Below the pieces are notes generated by a model that did not search any database, was not told the DNA's origin, and saw only the letters and a list, made by a program, of their open reading frames with translations. Positions 49,893-57,391 of a stretch of 64,000 nucleotides of DNA are shown here, piece after piece. The DNA lies in NCBI RefSeq assembly GCF_001528665.1, contig NZ_BBYJ01000005.1:248001-312000 (forward strand). The letters run 5' to 3'. Position 1 is the stretch's first letter. Each line of letters starts with the position of its first letter. Source of the DNA: Microtetraspora malaysiensis. Lineage in GTDB: Bacteria > Actinomycetota > Actinomycetes > Streptosporangiales > Streptosporangiaceae. A program made the position numbers and the translations under genes.

Positions 49893-51401
49893 TCAGGATT
49901 GGGCGAACAACCCGTCGTAGGCGTCCGAGTGCCCGCGGCCGGCCATGAAGTTCAGGAACCGGCGGACGAACTCTGCGCGGGTCAGCCGCTCGTCGCCGCC
50001 GCCCGTGTCGTGATTGGACGTGTCGTGATTGGACGCGGTGTGATTGGACGCGGTGTGATTGAACGCGGTGTGGAAGAGGGCCCGGTACTCCCGCGCGTCG
50101 ATGGTCTGGTCGCCGTCCGCGTCGGTGACGTCGAACAGGACCTCGGCGACCCTGATGAGGGCGGAGCTGGTCATCGCGGCGGTCGCCGCGGCGTACTCCT
50201 GGCCGGTGATGCGTCCGTCGCCGTCGGTGTCCAGCTCCTTCTGCAGCTCCCGCCACCAGTCCGCGAAGGCGGCGAACAGGCGGTCCTCGTCCGGGGTGTC
50301 CAGATCGAGACGGGTGGCGATCTCCCGCGCCATCGCCGCGAGGTCGGGCCAGTCGAGGTACCCGTTGCCGGTCTGGTCCAGGACCTCGGCGAAGAACCGT
50401 GAGGCGGACCGCAGCCGAGACTCGTCGGCGGCCGGCTCCATCGGGGCCGGCGTGAGAAGACGCAGGAGCGCCCCCGCCTTCGCCGCGCCGCGGCGCAGCC
50501 CTCCCAGCGCGTCGCCGCCCAACGGAGGAGCGTACGCCGGGTCGAGCATGGTCATGACCGTGTCCAGCCGCGTCCACGCCTCCGGCAGCAGCCGCGTCGC
50601 GAGCCGCGTGGACAGGTACGCGGTGTGCGTCAACGCGCGGGTGCCCGGCAGCTCGGGAAGCCCCAGCCGCGCGCGAAGCCGCTCGGGCAGCGACGCCACG
50701 GTGATCGCGGTGGCCACGGGACCGGCGAGCGCCCGGCCCGCCGCCCACGCGGCCGGGCTGTCCCGCAGCAGGGGAGGGGCGGGCACCTGCGCGAACAGGC
50801 GGTCGAGGATGATGTGGACCGCTTCGGTGTTCTCCAGCCGCTCCTCGATCATGAAGTCGTAGTAGGGCCAGAACTCCCGCAGCGTCGGCGGAAGCTTCCC
50901 GCCGTCGGGGTCCGTCAGGGCGAGGTACGCGAGAAACTCGGAGTACAGCCGGTCCAGGGCGGGGCTGTCGAGGGACTCGCCGCTCAGCCGGCACATCGTG
51001 ACCGTGGACTCGAACAGCGTCGCCACCACCCACGCGCGCGCCTCGGGGTCCGCCGCGTTGAACGGGCGGCCCTCGGCGTCGGTGCCGGTGATGCGCGCGT
51101 GCAGGCGATTCAGCCGGGCCGCCTCCCGCTGCCGCACCCGCTCGTCGGGGTTGACCATCCGCTGCGCGCTGAGCACGGTGTTGCGCAGCCGCCGCCAGGG
51201 GTGCGCGACGAAGGTCGAGTTGGTGATCAGCGCCGCGCCGATCTGCGGGTGCGCGGCCTCCAGCACGATGGCCCGGGTCGCCACCAGCCCCCAGCGCACC
51301 TGGTGGCTCAGCTCGTAGAGCATCGATCCGGGGCCGAGCGGGTCGGCGGGGTCCGCGGACGCGATGCCGTCGTCGATGTCCGCGGGTGTGGCGTTGCTCA
51401 T
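49893..51401 (-). CDS. DUF2236 (MpaB/rubber-oxygenase-like) protein with C-terminal EF-hands
   Basis: The 502-residue protein has an N-terminal DUF2236 domain (residues about 25-290): VATRAIVLEAAHPQIGAALI, the R-x-x-R and H positions LNRLHARITGTDAEGRPFNA, WVVATLFESTVTM and FWPYYDFMIEERLENTEAVH. This is the fold of MpaB-type and Lcp rubber oxygenases, which bind haem. Residues about 345-500 are a calerythrin-like EF-hand domain: a degenerate loop (DQTGNGYLDW), two canonical loops (DTDGDGRITGQE and DADGDQTIDARE) and a fourth degenerate one. The fusion implies calcium control. Start ATG 51401 overlaps the stop of the cis-prenyltransferase by one base (TGATG). Confidence 0.88.
   Translation of the reverse strand: MSNATPADIDDGIASADPADPLGPGSMLYELSHQVRWGLVATRAIVLEAAHPQIGAALITNSTFVAHPWRRLRNTVLSAQRMVNPDERVRQREAARLNRLHARITGTDAEGRPFNAADPEARAWVVATLFESTVTMCRLSGESLDSPALDRLYSEFLAYLALTDPDGGKLPPTLREFWPYYDFMIEERLENTEAVHIILDRLFAQVPAPPLLRDSPAAWAAGRALAGPVATAITVASLPERLRARLGLPELPGTRALTHTAYLSTRLATRLLPEAWTRLDTVMTMLDPAYAPPLGGDALGGLRRGAAKAGALLRLLTPAPMEPAADESRLRSASRFFAEVLDQTGNGYLDWPDLAAMAREIATRLDLDTPDEDRLFAAFADWWRELQKELDTDGDGRITGQEYAAATAAMTSSALIRVAEVLFDVTDADGDQTIDAREYRALFHTAFNHTASNHTASNHDTSNHDTGGGDERLTRAEFVRRFLNFMAGRGHSDAYDGLFAQS
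50011..50070 (-). repeat. Four 15-base tandem repeats in the EF-hand region
   Basis: The unit TGATTGGACG(T/C)G(T/G)(C/T)G is repeated four times (50011, 50026, 50041, 50056). In the protein it encodes the loop with NHTAS-type repeats between the third and fourth EF-hands. Slippage could vary this loop length in units of five residues. Confidence 0.75.
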
Positions 51402-52135
51402 CAAGGTCCCTTTCCTGTCGCGGTCGGTACCTGCACACCGCCGAACCGGCGGTCGCGCCGCCGGTAGACGTCCAGGCATTCCCAAAAGTGCTCGGCGCGG
51501 AAGTCCGGCCACAGCACGCTGGGGAAGGCCCATTCGGCGTAGGCCACCTGCCAGAGCATGAAGTTGGAGATCCGCTGCTCTCCCGAGGTGCGGATGACCA
51601 GGTCCACCTCCGGCATGTCCGGGTGGGGGAGATGGCGGGCGAAACTCTCCTCGGTGACCTGCTCGGGCGGTACGCCGTCGCGGATCAGCGACCGGGCGGC
51701 CTCGACGATGTCACGGCGTCCGCCGTGATCGAACGCCACCGTCAACGTCATCCGCCGGTTGTCGCGGGTGAGCGCCATCAGGTCGGCGATGTCCCGAGCC
51801 AGCGGCGGCGGGATCCGGGGGTCGGAGACCCCCAGGAAACGGCATCGGATCCCGCGCGCGTGCAGCGACAGGGCGTGCTTGCGTATGGCGCGCCGCACCA
51901 GCCGCAGCAGGACGTCGACCTCGGCGGCCGGGCGCCGCCAGTTCTCGGTGGAGAAGGCATACAGGCTCAGCCACTCGACGCCGGCCGTATGGGCCGCCTC
52001 GATGACGTCGATCACGGCGGCCTCGGCCGCCCGGTGTCCCGCGGTGCGGGGGAGCGACCGCTGCGCCGCCCATCGGCCGTTCCCGTCCATGACGCACGCC
52101 ACATGGCGCGGCGGCCTTCTCACACCGCCCGCCAT
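51401..52135 (-). CDS. uppS: cis-prenyltransferase (undecaprenyl diphosphate synthase family)
   Basis: The 244-residue enzyme is complete: HVACVMDGNGRWAAQRSLPR with the catalytic Asp at residue 17, the conserved GHRAAEAAV helix, EWLSLYAFSTENWRRPAAEV, DHGGRRDIVEAARSLI and the C-terminal VDLVIRTSGEQRISNFMLWQ followed by VAYAEWAFPSVLWPDF. It condenses isopentenyl diphosphate onto an allylic primer with Z geometry. Product length cannot be predicted. The house-keeping copy should be elsewhere, so this is probably a specialised paralog. Its stop overlaps the start of the DUF2236-EF-hand gene (TGATG), so the two are co-translated. ATG 52135 is the only reasonable start. Confidence 0.92.
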   Translation of the reverse strand: MAGGVRRPPRHVACVMDGNGRWAAQRSLPRTAGHRAAEAAVIDVIEAAHTAGVEWLSLYAFSTENWRRPAAEVDVLLRLVRRAIRKHALSLHARGIRCRFLGVSDPRIPPPLARDIADLMALTRDNRRMTLTVAFDHGGRRDIVEAARSLIRDGVPPEQVTEESFARHLPHPDMPEVDLVIRTSGEQRISNFMLWQVAYAEWAFPSVLWPDFRAEHFWECLDVYRRRDRRFGGVQVPTATGKGP

Positions 52136-52307
52136 GAGAAGGAGGACATGACCGCTCCCGTCGTACGCCGAATCCGCTAAAGCGCGCAATGAGCACCCAA
52201 GCCGCACCTGTCGCGGTGATGTGCCGCGCCAACTAATACCCTGTAATCAGTCAACTACGCAATGAAATCGACAGGGATCAGTCGCGGCCACAGGCGGCCC
52301 GGGTGCC

Positions 52308-52353
52308 CATGCATCGGCCATGCGGCCCCGTCTGTCCGCATGGCCGATGCATG
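52308..52353. repeat. Perfect 18-base inverted repeat
   Basis: CATGCATCGGCCATGCGG (52308-52325) and CCGCATGGCCGATGCATG (52336-52353) pair without a mismatch around a 10-base loop. Two further partial copies of the GGCCGAT(G)-type unit follow to 52370. It lies 53 bases past the stop of the NmrA gene and may terminate it, but the length and the nested ATGCAT and CGGCC repeats are unusual. Confidence 0.6.
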
Positions 52354-52405
52354 ACCGATGTATGGCCGATCTTCCCGACAGCGGATGAGCGATCCGTCAG
52401 AGGCG

Positions 52406-53320
52406 TCAGGCGCCCAGGCTCGCGCCGCGCACGAACTCCTCAACCGAGGTCGGCTTGATCTCCGCGTAGCGATCGTTGTCCAGGCTGTCGAACTTGCCCT
52501 TCCCGGTCACCATGCACCACTGGTACTGCAACGCCACGTAGTCGAAGGGATTCTGGGTCGCCTTGGCCCGGCGCTCGATCTCGGCGCGCAGTTCCTCGGC
52601 CGTGCCCAGCGTCCGCAGCTCCAGTTTCCGGCCCGTACCGCGTTCGACCGCCCCGTGGAACCGGCGCATCGAGACGACCTCACCGGCGAAGCGCACCGTG
52701 CCTCCGTTCGCCAGATCCGGGTCCAGGACGGCGGCCGCGGTGTAGGCGGCCGTGTCCTGGACGGTGGTCAGGTCCAGCGGCTGGTCGGGGTCGCCCCAGT
52801 GCGACAGGGTGCCCTTCTCCCAGTCGACGAGATCCATGAAGCCCACCATCACCTCGACGAAGGCTCCGTTCAGCACCGAAAGGACGCCGAGGGGGGTTTC
52901 AGCGAAGCCCGCTGCCGCCTGCCGCCGCCAGTCCATCATGAAGTTGTCACCGTCGTCGAGCGTGGTGAGGTCGATGGCGAAGTCCGAGGGGACGAACCGG
53001 GCCGCTCCGGCCTGCTCGGCCGCCGCCAGCAGGTTCGCCTGCCCGTCCACGATGAGGTCGGGACCGCCCTGGACGGCGGAGACGACGGTCTGCGCTCCGC
53101 CGATCGCGGCGGCGAGCCGGTCGACGGGGTCGGTGATGTCACCCTCGACCAACTCGACTCCCTTGGCCTTCAGGGCGTCGAGGGCCTGCTTCTTCTCGCC
53201 GGTGGCCCCGGGGCGCACCAGCGCGCGCACGGTCGCGCCCTTGGCCAGGAAGGCCGACGCGAGCCGGTTGCCGAGCAGCCCGGTCGCACCCACCAGGAAC
53301 ACCTCTGCCTGTGCCGTCAT
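52406..53320 (-). CDS. NmrA-like NAD(P)-binding protein
   Basis: The 304-residue protein has an N-terminal Rossmann fold, AQAEVFLVGATGLLGNRLAS (NmrA/isoflavone-reductase type, motif GATGLLG), QTVVSAVQGGPDLIVDGQAN, and FVPSDFAIDLTTLDDGDNF, with a substrate region ending in WCMVTGKGKFDSLDNDRY. It is either a redox sensor or a reductase, as for other NmrA-like proteins. The ATG is at 53320 with GAGATGC upstream. A MerR-type promoter at 53438-53468 faces it, which makes it the likely target of the divergent MerR. Confidence 0.9.
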   Translation of the reverse strand: MTAQAEVFLVGATGLLGNRLASAFLAKGATVRALVRPGATGEKKQALDALKAKGVELVEGDITDPVDRLAAAIGGAQTVVSAVQGGPDLIVDGQANLLAAAEQAGAARFVPSDFAIDLTTLDDGDNFMMDWRRQAAAGFAETPLGVLSVLNGAFVEVMVGFMDLVDWEKGTLSHWGDPDQPLDLTTVQDTAAYTAAAVLDPDLANGGTVRFAGEVVSMRRFHGAVERGTGRKLELRTLGTAEELRAEIERRAKATQNPFDYVALQYQWCMVTGKGKFDSLDNDRYAEIKPTSVEEFVRGASLGA

Positions 53321-53437
53321 TGTCGTTGCATCTCCTTGAGTAGTCCCGCCGTGTCGCGTGGGCGGTACGGCGGATGAGCAGCGTGCGTCCGATCACCGGC
53401 GTGGTCGGTTCGACCCGCTTCGGGTGATCGACTGTGA

Positions 53438-53468
53438 AGGTAAACTCTGAAACCGGTTACAAGGTCAA
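53438..53468 (-). promoter_or_regulatory. MerR-type 19-base-spacer promoter for the NmrA gene
   Basis: On the minus strand: -35 TTGACC (53463-53468), a 19-base spacer, -10 TTACCT (53438-53443). The spacer includes the dyad GTAACCGGTTTC, with AACCGGTT at its centre. This is a textbook MerR operator-promoter pointing to the NmrA gene at 53320. Confidence 0.7.
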
Positions 53469-53486
53469 GCGGTGAAGGTGAACACC

Positions 53487-53954
53487 ATGCGCATCGGGGA
53501 GCTGGCCAGGCGCACCGGAGTCGACGAGCAACTGCTCCGCTACTACGAGAAGCAGGGCCTGCTGGTGCCCGAGCGGTCCGCCAACGGCTACCGCGAGTAC
53601 GACGAGGCCGATGTCGGAGCCGTGCAGAAGATCCGGGGCCTGCTGGCCGCCGGGCTGTCCACGGCCACCATCGCCGAGGTCAGCTCATGCCTGCGCGATG
53701 ACTCGCTGCCGACCCCCGCGTGCGCCGGGGTCGTCGAACGACTGCGCGGCGAACGCGAGCGCATCGACCAGGTCATCCAGGGCCTGCTGGACGCCCGCGC
53801 CGCCCTCGACAACGTCATCCACCGAGGGGAGGGCGCGGGCTCCCCAACGCCAGGCCATCGCACTCCGATGCCGGACCCGGCGGGCAGGCCGGGCGGCTCG
53901 CGGCCCCGGGCCGCATCGAACGCGACGGGCCGCAGAGCACTCAACCTTCGTTAG
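53487..53954 (+). CDS. MerR family regulator
   Basis: The 155-residue protein starts MRIGELARRTGVDEQLLRYY and continues EKQGLLVPERSANGYREYDE, a complete MerR HTH. An antiparallel helix follows (CAGVVERLRGERERIDQVIQ). The C-terminal 35 residues are Pro/Gly/Arg-rich and look disordered. Starts at GTG 53472 or ATG 53487 are possible; AAGGTGA favours the ATG. It is divergent from the NmrA gene, across the MerR-type promoter, and is followed closely by the ECF sigma gene on the same strand. Confidence 0.88.
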   Translation: MRIGELARRTGVDEQLLRYYEKQGLLVPERSANGYREYDEADVGAVQKIRGLLAAGLSTATIAEVSSCLRDDSLPTPACAGVVERLRGERERIDQVIQGLLDARAALDNVIHRGEGAGSPTPGHRTPMPDPAGRPGGSRPRAASNATGRRALNLR

Positions 53955-53994
53955 AGAGGCACACGCCCCCGACGAGCGGAACGCCCGTCTGCCC

Positions 53995-54000
53995 GATAAT
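53995..54000 (+). promoter_or_regulatory. -10 element of a probably leaderless sigma-factor gene
   Basis: GATAAT lies six bases before the GTG at 54007, the spacing expected when transcription starts at the start codon. There is no ribosome site. A -35 is not obvious within the end of the MerR gene. Confidence 0.4.
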
Positions 54001-54006
54001 GAGCCC

Positions 54007-54945
54007 GTGGATCTCGAGCCGTACCGGAGTGAGTTGGTGGCGTACTGCTATCGGATGGTCGGCTCGTTCCACGAGGCCGAGGACCTGGTGCAGGAGACGA
54101 TGCTGCGGGCCTGGAAGGCCCGGGACCGGTACGACCACACCCGCGCGTCCACCCGGACCTGGCTGTATCGGATCGCCACGAACGTCTGCCTGACCGCGCT
54201 GGAGGGACGAGCGCGGCGGCCGTTGCCGTCGGGATTGGGCGCGCCCAGCGACGACCCCGGGGCGCCGCTCACACCGTCCCTCGACGTTCCCTGGCTCCAG
54301 CCGTTCCCCGACGCGCGGTTCGACACCGGGACGCGGGCCGACATGCGGCTCGCGCTGGTCGCGGCGACGCAGATCCTGCCGCCGCGGCAGCGGGCGGTGC
54401 TCGTACTCCGTGAGGTACTGGAGTTCAGCGCCGCCGAGGTGGCCGTCCAGCTCGGCACCACGGTCCCGGCCGTCAACAGCGCCCTGCAGCGGGCCCGCGC
54501 CGCCCTCGCCGAAGCGCACGAGATCGACGAGGTCACCGAACCGGACGACCCGAAGACCCGCGCGACGATCGGCCGGTACGTGCGGGCGTTCGAGGCGGCC
54601 GACGTCCCCGCGCTCGTGCGGCTCCTCACCGACGACGCGATCCTGGAGATGCCGCCGGTCCGGCTGTGGTACCGAGGCAGCCACGACTACGGCCTGTTCA
54701 TGCGCCGCGTGTTCGACACGCGCGGCACCGGCTGGCGCGTCAGGCCCCTGACCGCCAACGGGCAGCCCGCGCTCGCCGCCTACGCGCCGGAACCCGGCGG
54801 CGGGCATCACCTGCACACGCTGCAGGTCCTCACCCTCACCGGCGAGCGGGTCGCGCGCAACGTCGTGTTCGCCGACCCGGCCGTGTTCGAGGCCTTCGAC
54901 CTGCCGCGGCGAATCTTTTCCGACAAGTTCGACCAGGGGCGATGA
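54007..54945 (+). CDS. ECF sigma factor (SigG/SigX5-like) with SnoaL-like C-terminus
   Basis: The 312-residue protein has region 2 (YRSELVAYCYRMVGSFHEAE, DLVQETMLRAWKARDRYD, RTWLYRIATNVCLTALEG) and region 4 (LPPRQRAVLVLREVLEFSAA, EVAVQLGTTVPAVNSALQRA). A C-terminal NTF2-like domain follows (FEAADVPALVRLLTDDAILE then MPPVRLWYRGSHDYG). In such fused sigma factors the C-terminal domain replaces an anti-sigma factor. The GTG at 54007 is assumed from the leaderless promoter; longer in-frame starts lack a ribosome site. It is followed 56 bases later by a DHFR-like gene, a common linked target of this group. Confidence 0.9.
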   Translation: MDLEPYRSELVAYCYRMVGSFHEAEDLVQETMLRAWKARDRYDHTRASTRTWLYRIATNVCLTALEGRARRPLPSGLGAPSDDPGAPLTPSLDVPWLQPFPDARFDTGTRADMRLALVAATQILPPRQRAVLVLREVLEFSAAEVAVQLGTTVPAVNSALQRARAALAEAHEIDEVTEPDDPKTRATIGRYVRAFEAADVPALVRLLTDDAILEMPPVRLWYRGSHDYGLFMRRVFDTRGTGWRVRPLTANGQPALAAYAPEPGGGHHLHTLQVLTLTGERVARNVVFADPAVFEAFDLPRRIFSDKFDQGR

Positions 54946-55001
54946 GTCGGGCCGATGCCGCCGGTACGTACGGGCGAGCATCGATCGAAAGGACACTTAT
55001 C

Positions 55002-55559
55002 GTGAGCGTCATCGTCATTGAGTTCGTCACCCTGAACGGGATCGTGTCCGACCCGGACGGGCGCGGAGGCACGCCGACCGGCGGCTGGGCGTTCCGTCAC
55101 GGCCCCGAGACGGTCTCCGGGGACAAGTTCCGGCTCGGAAGCACCCTGGACGACGGCGTCCTGGTGCTGGGACGCAGGACCTGGGAGCTGTTCTCGGGGC
55201 TGTGGCCGAACCGTGACGACCCGTTCTCCGCGCGGATGAACGCCGTGCCGAAGCTCGTCGCCTCCCGCACGCTGACCGACACCTCGGCATGGGCGCACTC
55301 CACGGTCATCGACGGCGACCTCGTCGACGCCGTCAAGCGCGAGCGGCGCGATGTGATCATCACCGGGAGCCTGAGCGTCGTACACGCGCTGATGGCCGAG
55401 GACCTGATCGACGAATACCGGCTGCTGACGTTCCCCACGATCCTCGGCAGCGGCGAGCGGCTCTTCCCCTCCGGCGGATCACCCGCCTACCTGGAGTGCC
55501 TGTCGTCCGAGCAGGTCGGCGCCGCCGTCCTCACCCGGTACGGCAGGGAGGCACAATGA
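55002..55559 (+). CDS. RibD C-terminal/dihydrofolate-reductase-like protein
   Basis: The 185-residue protein starts at GTG 55002 after GAAAGGAC. It has IVIEFVTLNGIVSDPDGRGG, FRLGSTLDDGVLVLGRRTWE, KLVASRTL, DVIITGSLSVVHALMAEDLI and EYRLLTFPTILGSGERLFPS, the usual RibD_C/DHFR fold that binds NADPH. It lies downstream of the ECF sigma gene on the same strand and is probably co-transcribed with, or controlled by, that factor. The substrate is unknown. Compare the TetR-linked paralog at 38768. Confidence 0.9.
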   Translation: MSVIVIEFVTLNGIVSDPDGRGGTPTGGWAFRHGPETVSGDKFRLGSTLDDGVLVLGRRTWELFSGLWPNRDDPFSARMNAVPKLVASRTLTDTSAWAHSTVIDGDLVDAVKRERRDVIITGSLSVVHALMAEDLIDEYRLLTFPTILGSGERLFPSGGSPAYLECLSSEQVGAAVLTRYGREAQ

Positions 55560-55741
55560 CCGTTCGTCTTCCCAGGTCGCCGGGCTGGATCGGGACACCA
55601 CGGAGGGGTTGCGCGCGGCGTTCGCCCCGCCCGTAGGCAAACCGACTGCCACCAGGTGCCATCTGGGCAGTTTCCCCGGTAGACAGGCCCAATTCACCAG
55701 TCGCGAAGACGACTGACCAACGCTGAGGATCTCCGCGGTTT

Positions 55742-55771
55742 CCGGGACGTACCCGCCGGTGTACGTCCCGG
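55742..55771. terminator. Perfect 11-base-pair hairpin in a gene-free stretch
   Basis: CCGGGACGTAC (55742-55752) pairs with GTACGTCCCGG (55761-55771) around an 8-base loop. It is the only structured element in the 328-base gene-free stretch 55560-55887 and may terminate the sigma-DHFR transcript. The rest of the stretch shows no gene I can support. Confidence 0.5.
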
Positions 55772-55887
55772 ATCGGACCTGGTTCGGGGGTGTCGTGGTC
55801 CGTCGCACGGTCGATCGTTCGTGATCGTCCGCTGGAGTTGAGAGCCGGAGTGATCCATGGCCCGTCGGACCGGTGCCGCACGACGGA

Positions 55888-56109
55888 TCAACTCTCCGCG
55901 CGACAGACGGTGTTCTTGGGCGGGACGCGGAGGTCGATGTAATACCGGTTGGCGTGCGCGATCGTGCACGGGTCACCCGTGTGGTACAGCCCGTGCCCAT
56001 GCCCCTCGAAGCGGATCGTGCCCGATCCCGGCACCCGGAGGGCGAGGTCGGCGGTGTCCCCATAGTCGGTCCACGTTCCCGCGCCGACGAACGGCGGCAG
56101 CTGGTCCAC
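55888..56109 (-). pseudogene. C-terminal fragment of a TAP-like alpha/beta hydrolase
   Basis: The 73-codon frame ends with TIRFEGHGHGLYHTGDPCTI then AHANRYYIDLRVPPKNTVCR. This matches the C-terminal TAP-like segment of tripeptidyl-aminopeptidase-type S33 hydrolases, including the catalytic His in GHGH and the Cys-x8-15-Y-x-x-D-x-x-x-P-P-x-x-T-x-C pattern. The nucleophile Ser and the rest of the roughly 450-residue protein are missing. An IS end lies just 10 bases beyond its broken 5' side. Confidence 0.6.
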
Positions 56110-56118
56110 GGAAAGCGA

Positions 56119-56184
56119 ACTAGGGAGTGTCTGACAAGTCAGGCGCGGTTGGGCGGCTCATCGCACAGATCTTGACGTCACCCC
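56119..56184 (-). mobile_element. IS end with terminal repeat and transposase 3' end, copy B
   Basis: GGAGTGTCTGACAAG (56124-56138) is a terminal repeat shared with 48520-48533. Read on the minus strand it follows, after the stop, the end of a transposase-like frame RQDLCDEPPNRA. The sequence 56142-56184 is repeated at 46171-46213. Beyond 56184 the serine hydrolase coding sequence begins at once, so only about 60 bases of the element remain. Confidence 0.55.
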
Positions 56185-57317
56185 AACTCGGCGGCCACGA
56201 CGTCGGTCATCAGCTGGATCCCGCTGGGCCAATCGGCCGGGGCCCAGTCACCGTTCATATGGGTGACGATCGTGCGACGGCCCTCACGGTCGCCCATTGC
56301 GAACGTGTAGCAGCCGTTGATCATCCCTGCGAAACCCCACACGGTCCGGCCGCTGGGCAGCTTCATCGAGAAGATGCCGCTGCCGTAGGTGGTGCCGTCG
56401 ATCCAGGTCCGAGGCGGCACCTCGGTGGTCGTGAACATCTCTTGCTGCTGCTGGGGCGGCAGGAGCTGGCCTCGCAGCAGCGCGGTCAGGAAGCGGTCGA
56501 GGTCGCCGGTGGTGGAGACCATTCCGCCGGCGGTCCAGGCGTGCGAGTCGTGCCCGGCGTTCTGCTCGGTCACGTCGTGCACCGGGGCGGTCAAGGAACC
56601 GTCGGCGGTGTTCTTGGAGTAGTGACGAGGATGCACGCCCTGGAGCTCCGCCTCATCGCCGGGCATATAAGTGCCGGTCAACTGGAGCGGGCGAACGATC
56701 CGCTCCACCAGCTGCGCGGCGAACGGCCGCCCGTCCGCCCGCTCGGCGATCATCCCGGCGAGGATGTAGTTGGTGTTGCTGTAGGCCCAGCCCTCGCCCG
56801 GCTGGAACTGCGCCGGATGGGAGACGGCGATCTTCACCAGCTGCTCCGGCTTCATCCGGTCGAAGCGCCGGGTGAGAAAGCCGGGGTTGAAGAAGCGTTC
56901 CAGCATCGCCGGGTCGATGCTGTACGGGAAAATGCCGCTGGTCTGACGAAGCAGGTGCCGGACGGTGATTCGGCCGCCGTCGTGCCCGTTGCCCTGCAGC
57001 AGGCCCGGCAGCCAGCGGTCCACCGTGTCGTCCAGGCTGAGTTTGTGCTCGGCGGCCAGCCGCAGCACCACCGCCGCGGTGAACGCCTTGGTCACGCTAC
57101 CGATCCGGAACCGCTCCCGCGGAACCCGGGTCCGGCCGGTGCGGACGTCCGCGACCCCGGCCGCCGACCAGCAGGTCCGGTCGCCGTCGCGGGTCTGCGC
57201 GACCATCCCCGGCACACCTTGGCGCACCGCCTGCTCGATCACCTCGCGTACGTGTGGGGCGACAGGAGCGGTGGCCGCGACGGTCGCGTCGCCGGTGGGA
57301 TGACTGGAAGTGTGCAT
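56178..57317 (-). CDS. Class C beta-lactamase-like serine hydrolase
   Basis: The 379-residue protein has the serine hydrolase motifs: RIGSVTKAFTAAVVLRLAAE with S-x-x-K near residue 75, WAYSNTNYILAGMIAE (Y-x-N), and WGFAGMINGCYTF in place of KTG near residue 337. It belongs to the AmpC/esterase/D-alanyl-carboxypeptidase-like group of family S12. No signal peptide is visible, so it is probably cytoplasmic. ATG 57317 follows GGGGAAACGC. Its last bases overlap the IS remnant. A palindrome AATTG-N5-CAATT lies upstream at 57377. Confidence 0.9.
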   Translation of the reverse strand: MHTSSHPTGDATVAATAPVAPHVREVIEQAVRQGVPGMVAQTRDGDRTCWSAAGVADVRTGRTRVPRERFRIGSVTKAFTAAVVLRLAAEHKLSLDDTVDRWLPGLLQGNGHDGGRITVRHLLRQTSGIFPYSIDPAMLERFFNPGFLTRRFDRMKPEQLVKIAVSHPAQFQPGEGWAYSNTNYILAGMIAERADGRPFAAQLVERIVRPLQLTGTYMPGDEAELQGVHPRHYSKNTADGSLTAPVHDVTEQNAGHDSHAWTAGGMVSTTGDLDRFLTALLRGQLLPPQQQQEMFTTTEVPPRTWIDGTTYGSGIFSMKLPSGRTVWGFAGMINGCYTFAMGDREGRRTIVTHMNGDWAPADWPSGIQLMTDVVAAELG

Positions 57318-57376
57318 GCGTTTCCCCGTCGAAACCGAGACCAATGTTTCTGATGATGGAAAGCTACGTTGCGTTT

Positions 57377-57391
57377 AATTGGACGTCAATT
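57377..57391. promoter_or_regulatory. Palindrome AATTG-GACGT-CAATT
   Basis: A perfect 5+5+5 inverted repeat in an AT-rich patch 60 bases upstream of the serine hydrolase, between it and the HTH regulator at 57557. It is a plausible operator for that regulator. Confidence 0.55.

Noticed and set aside
52147-52179. Ten-codon plus-strand mini-frame MTAPVVRRIR with a perfect AAGGAGG site opposite the uppS start
   Set aside because: Too short, no neighbours on that strand and nothing to support translation; likely chance or a gene stub.
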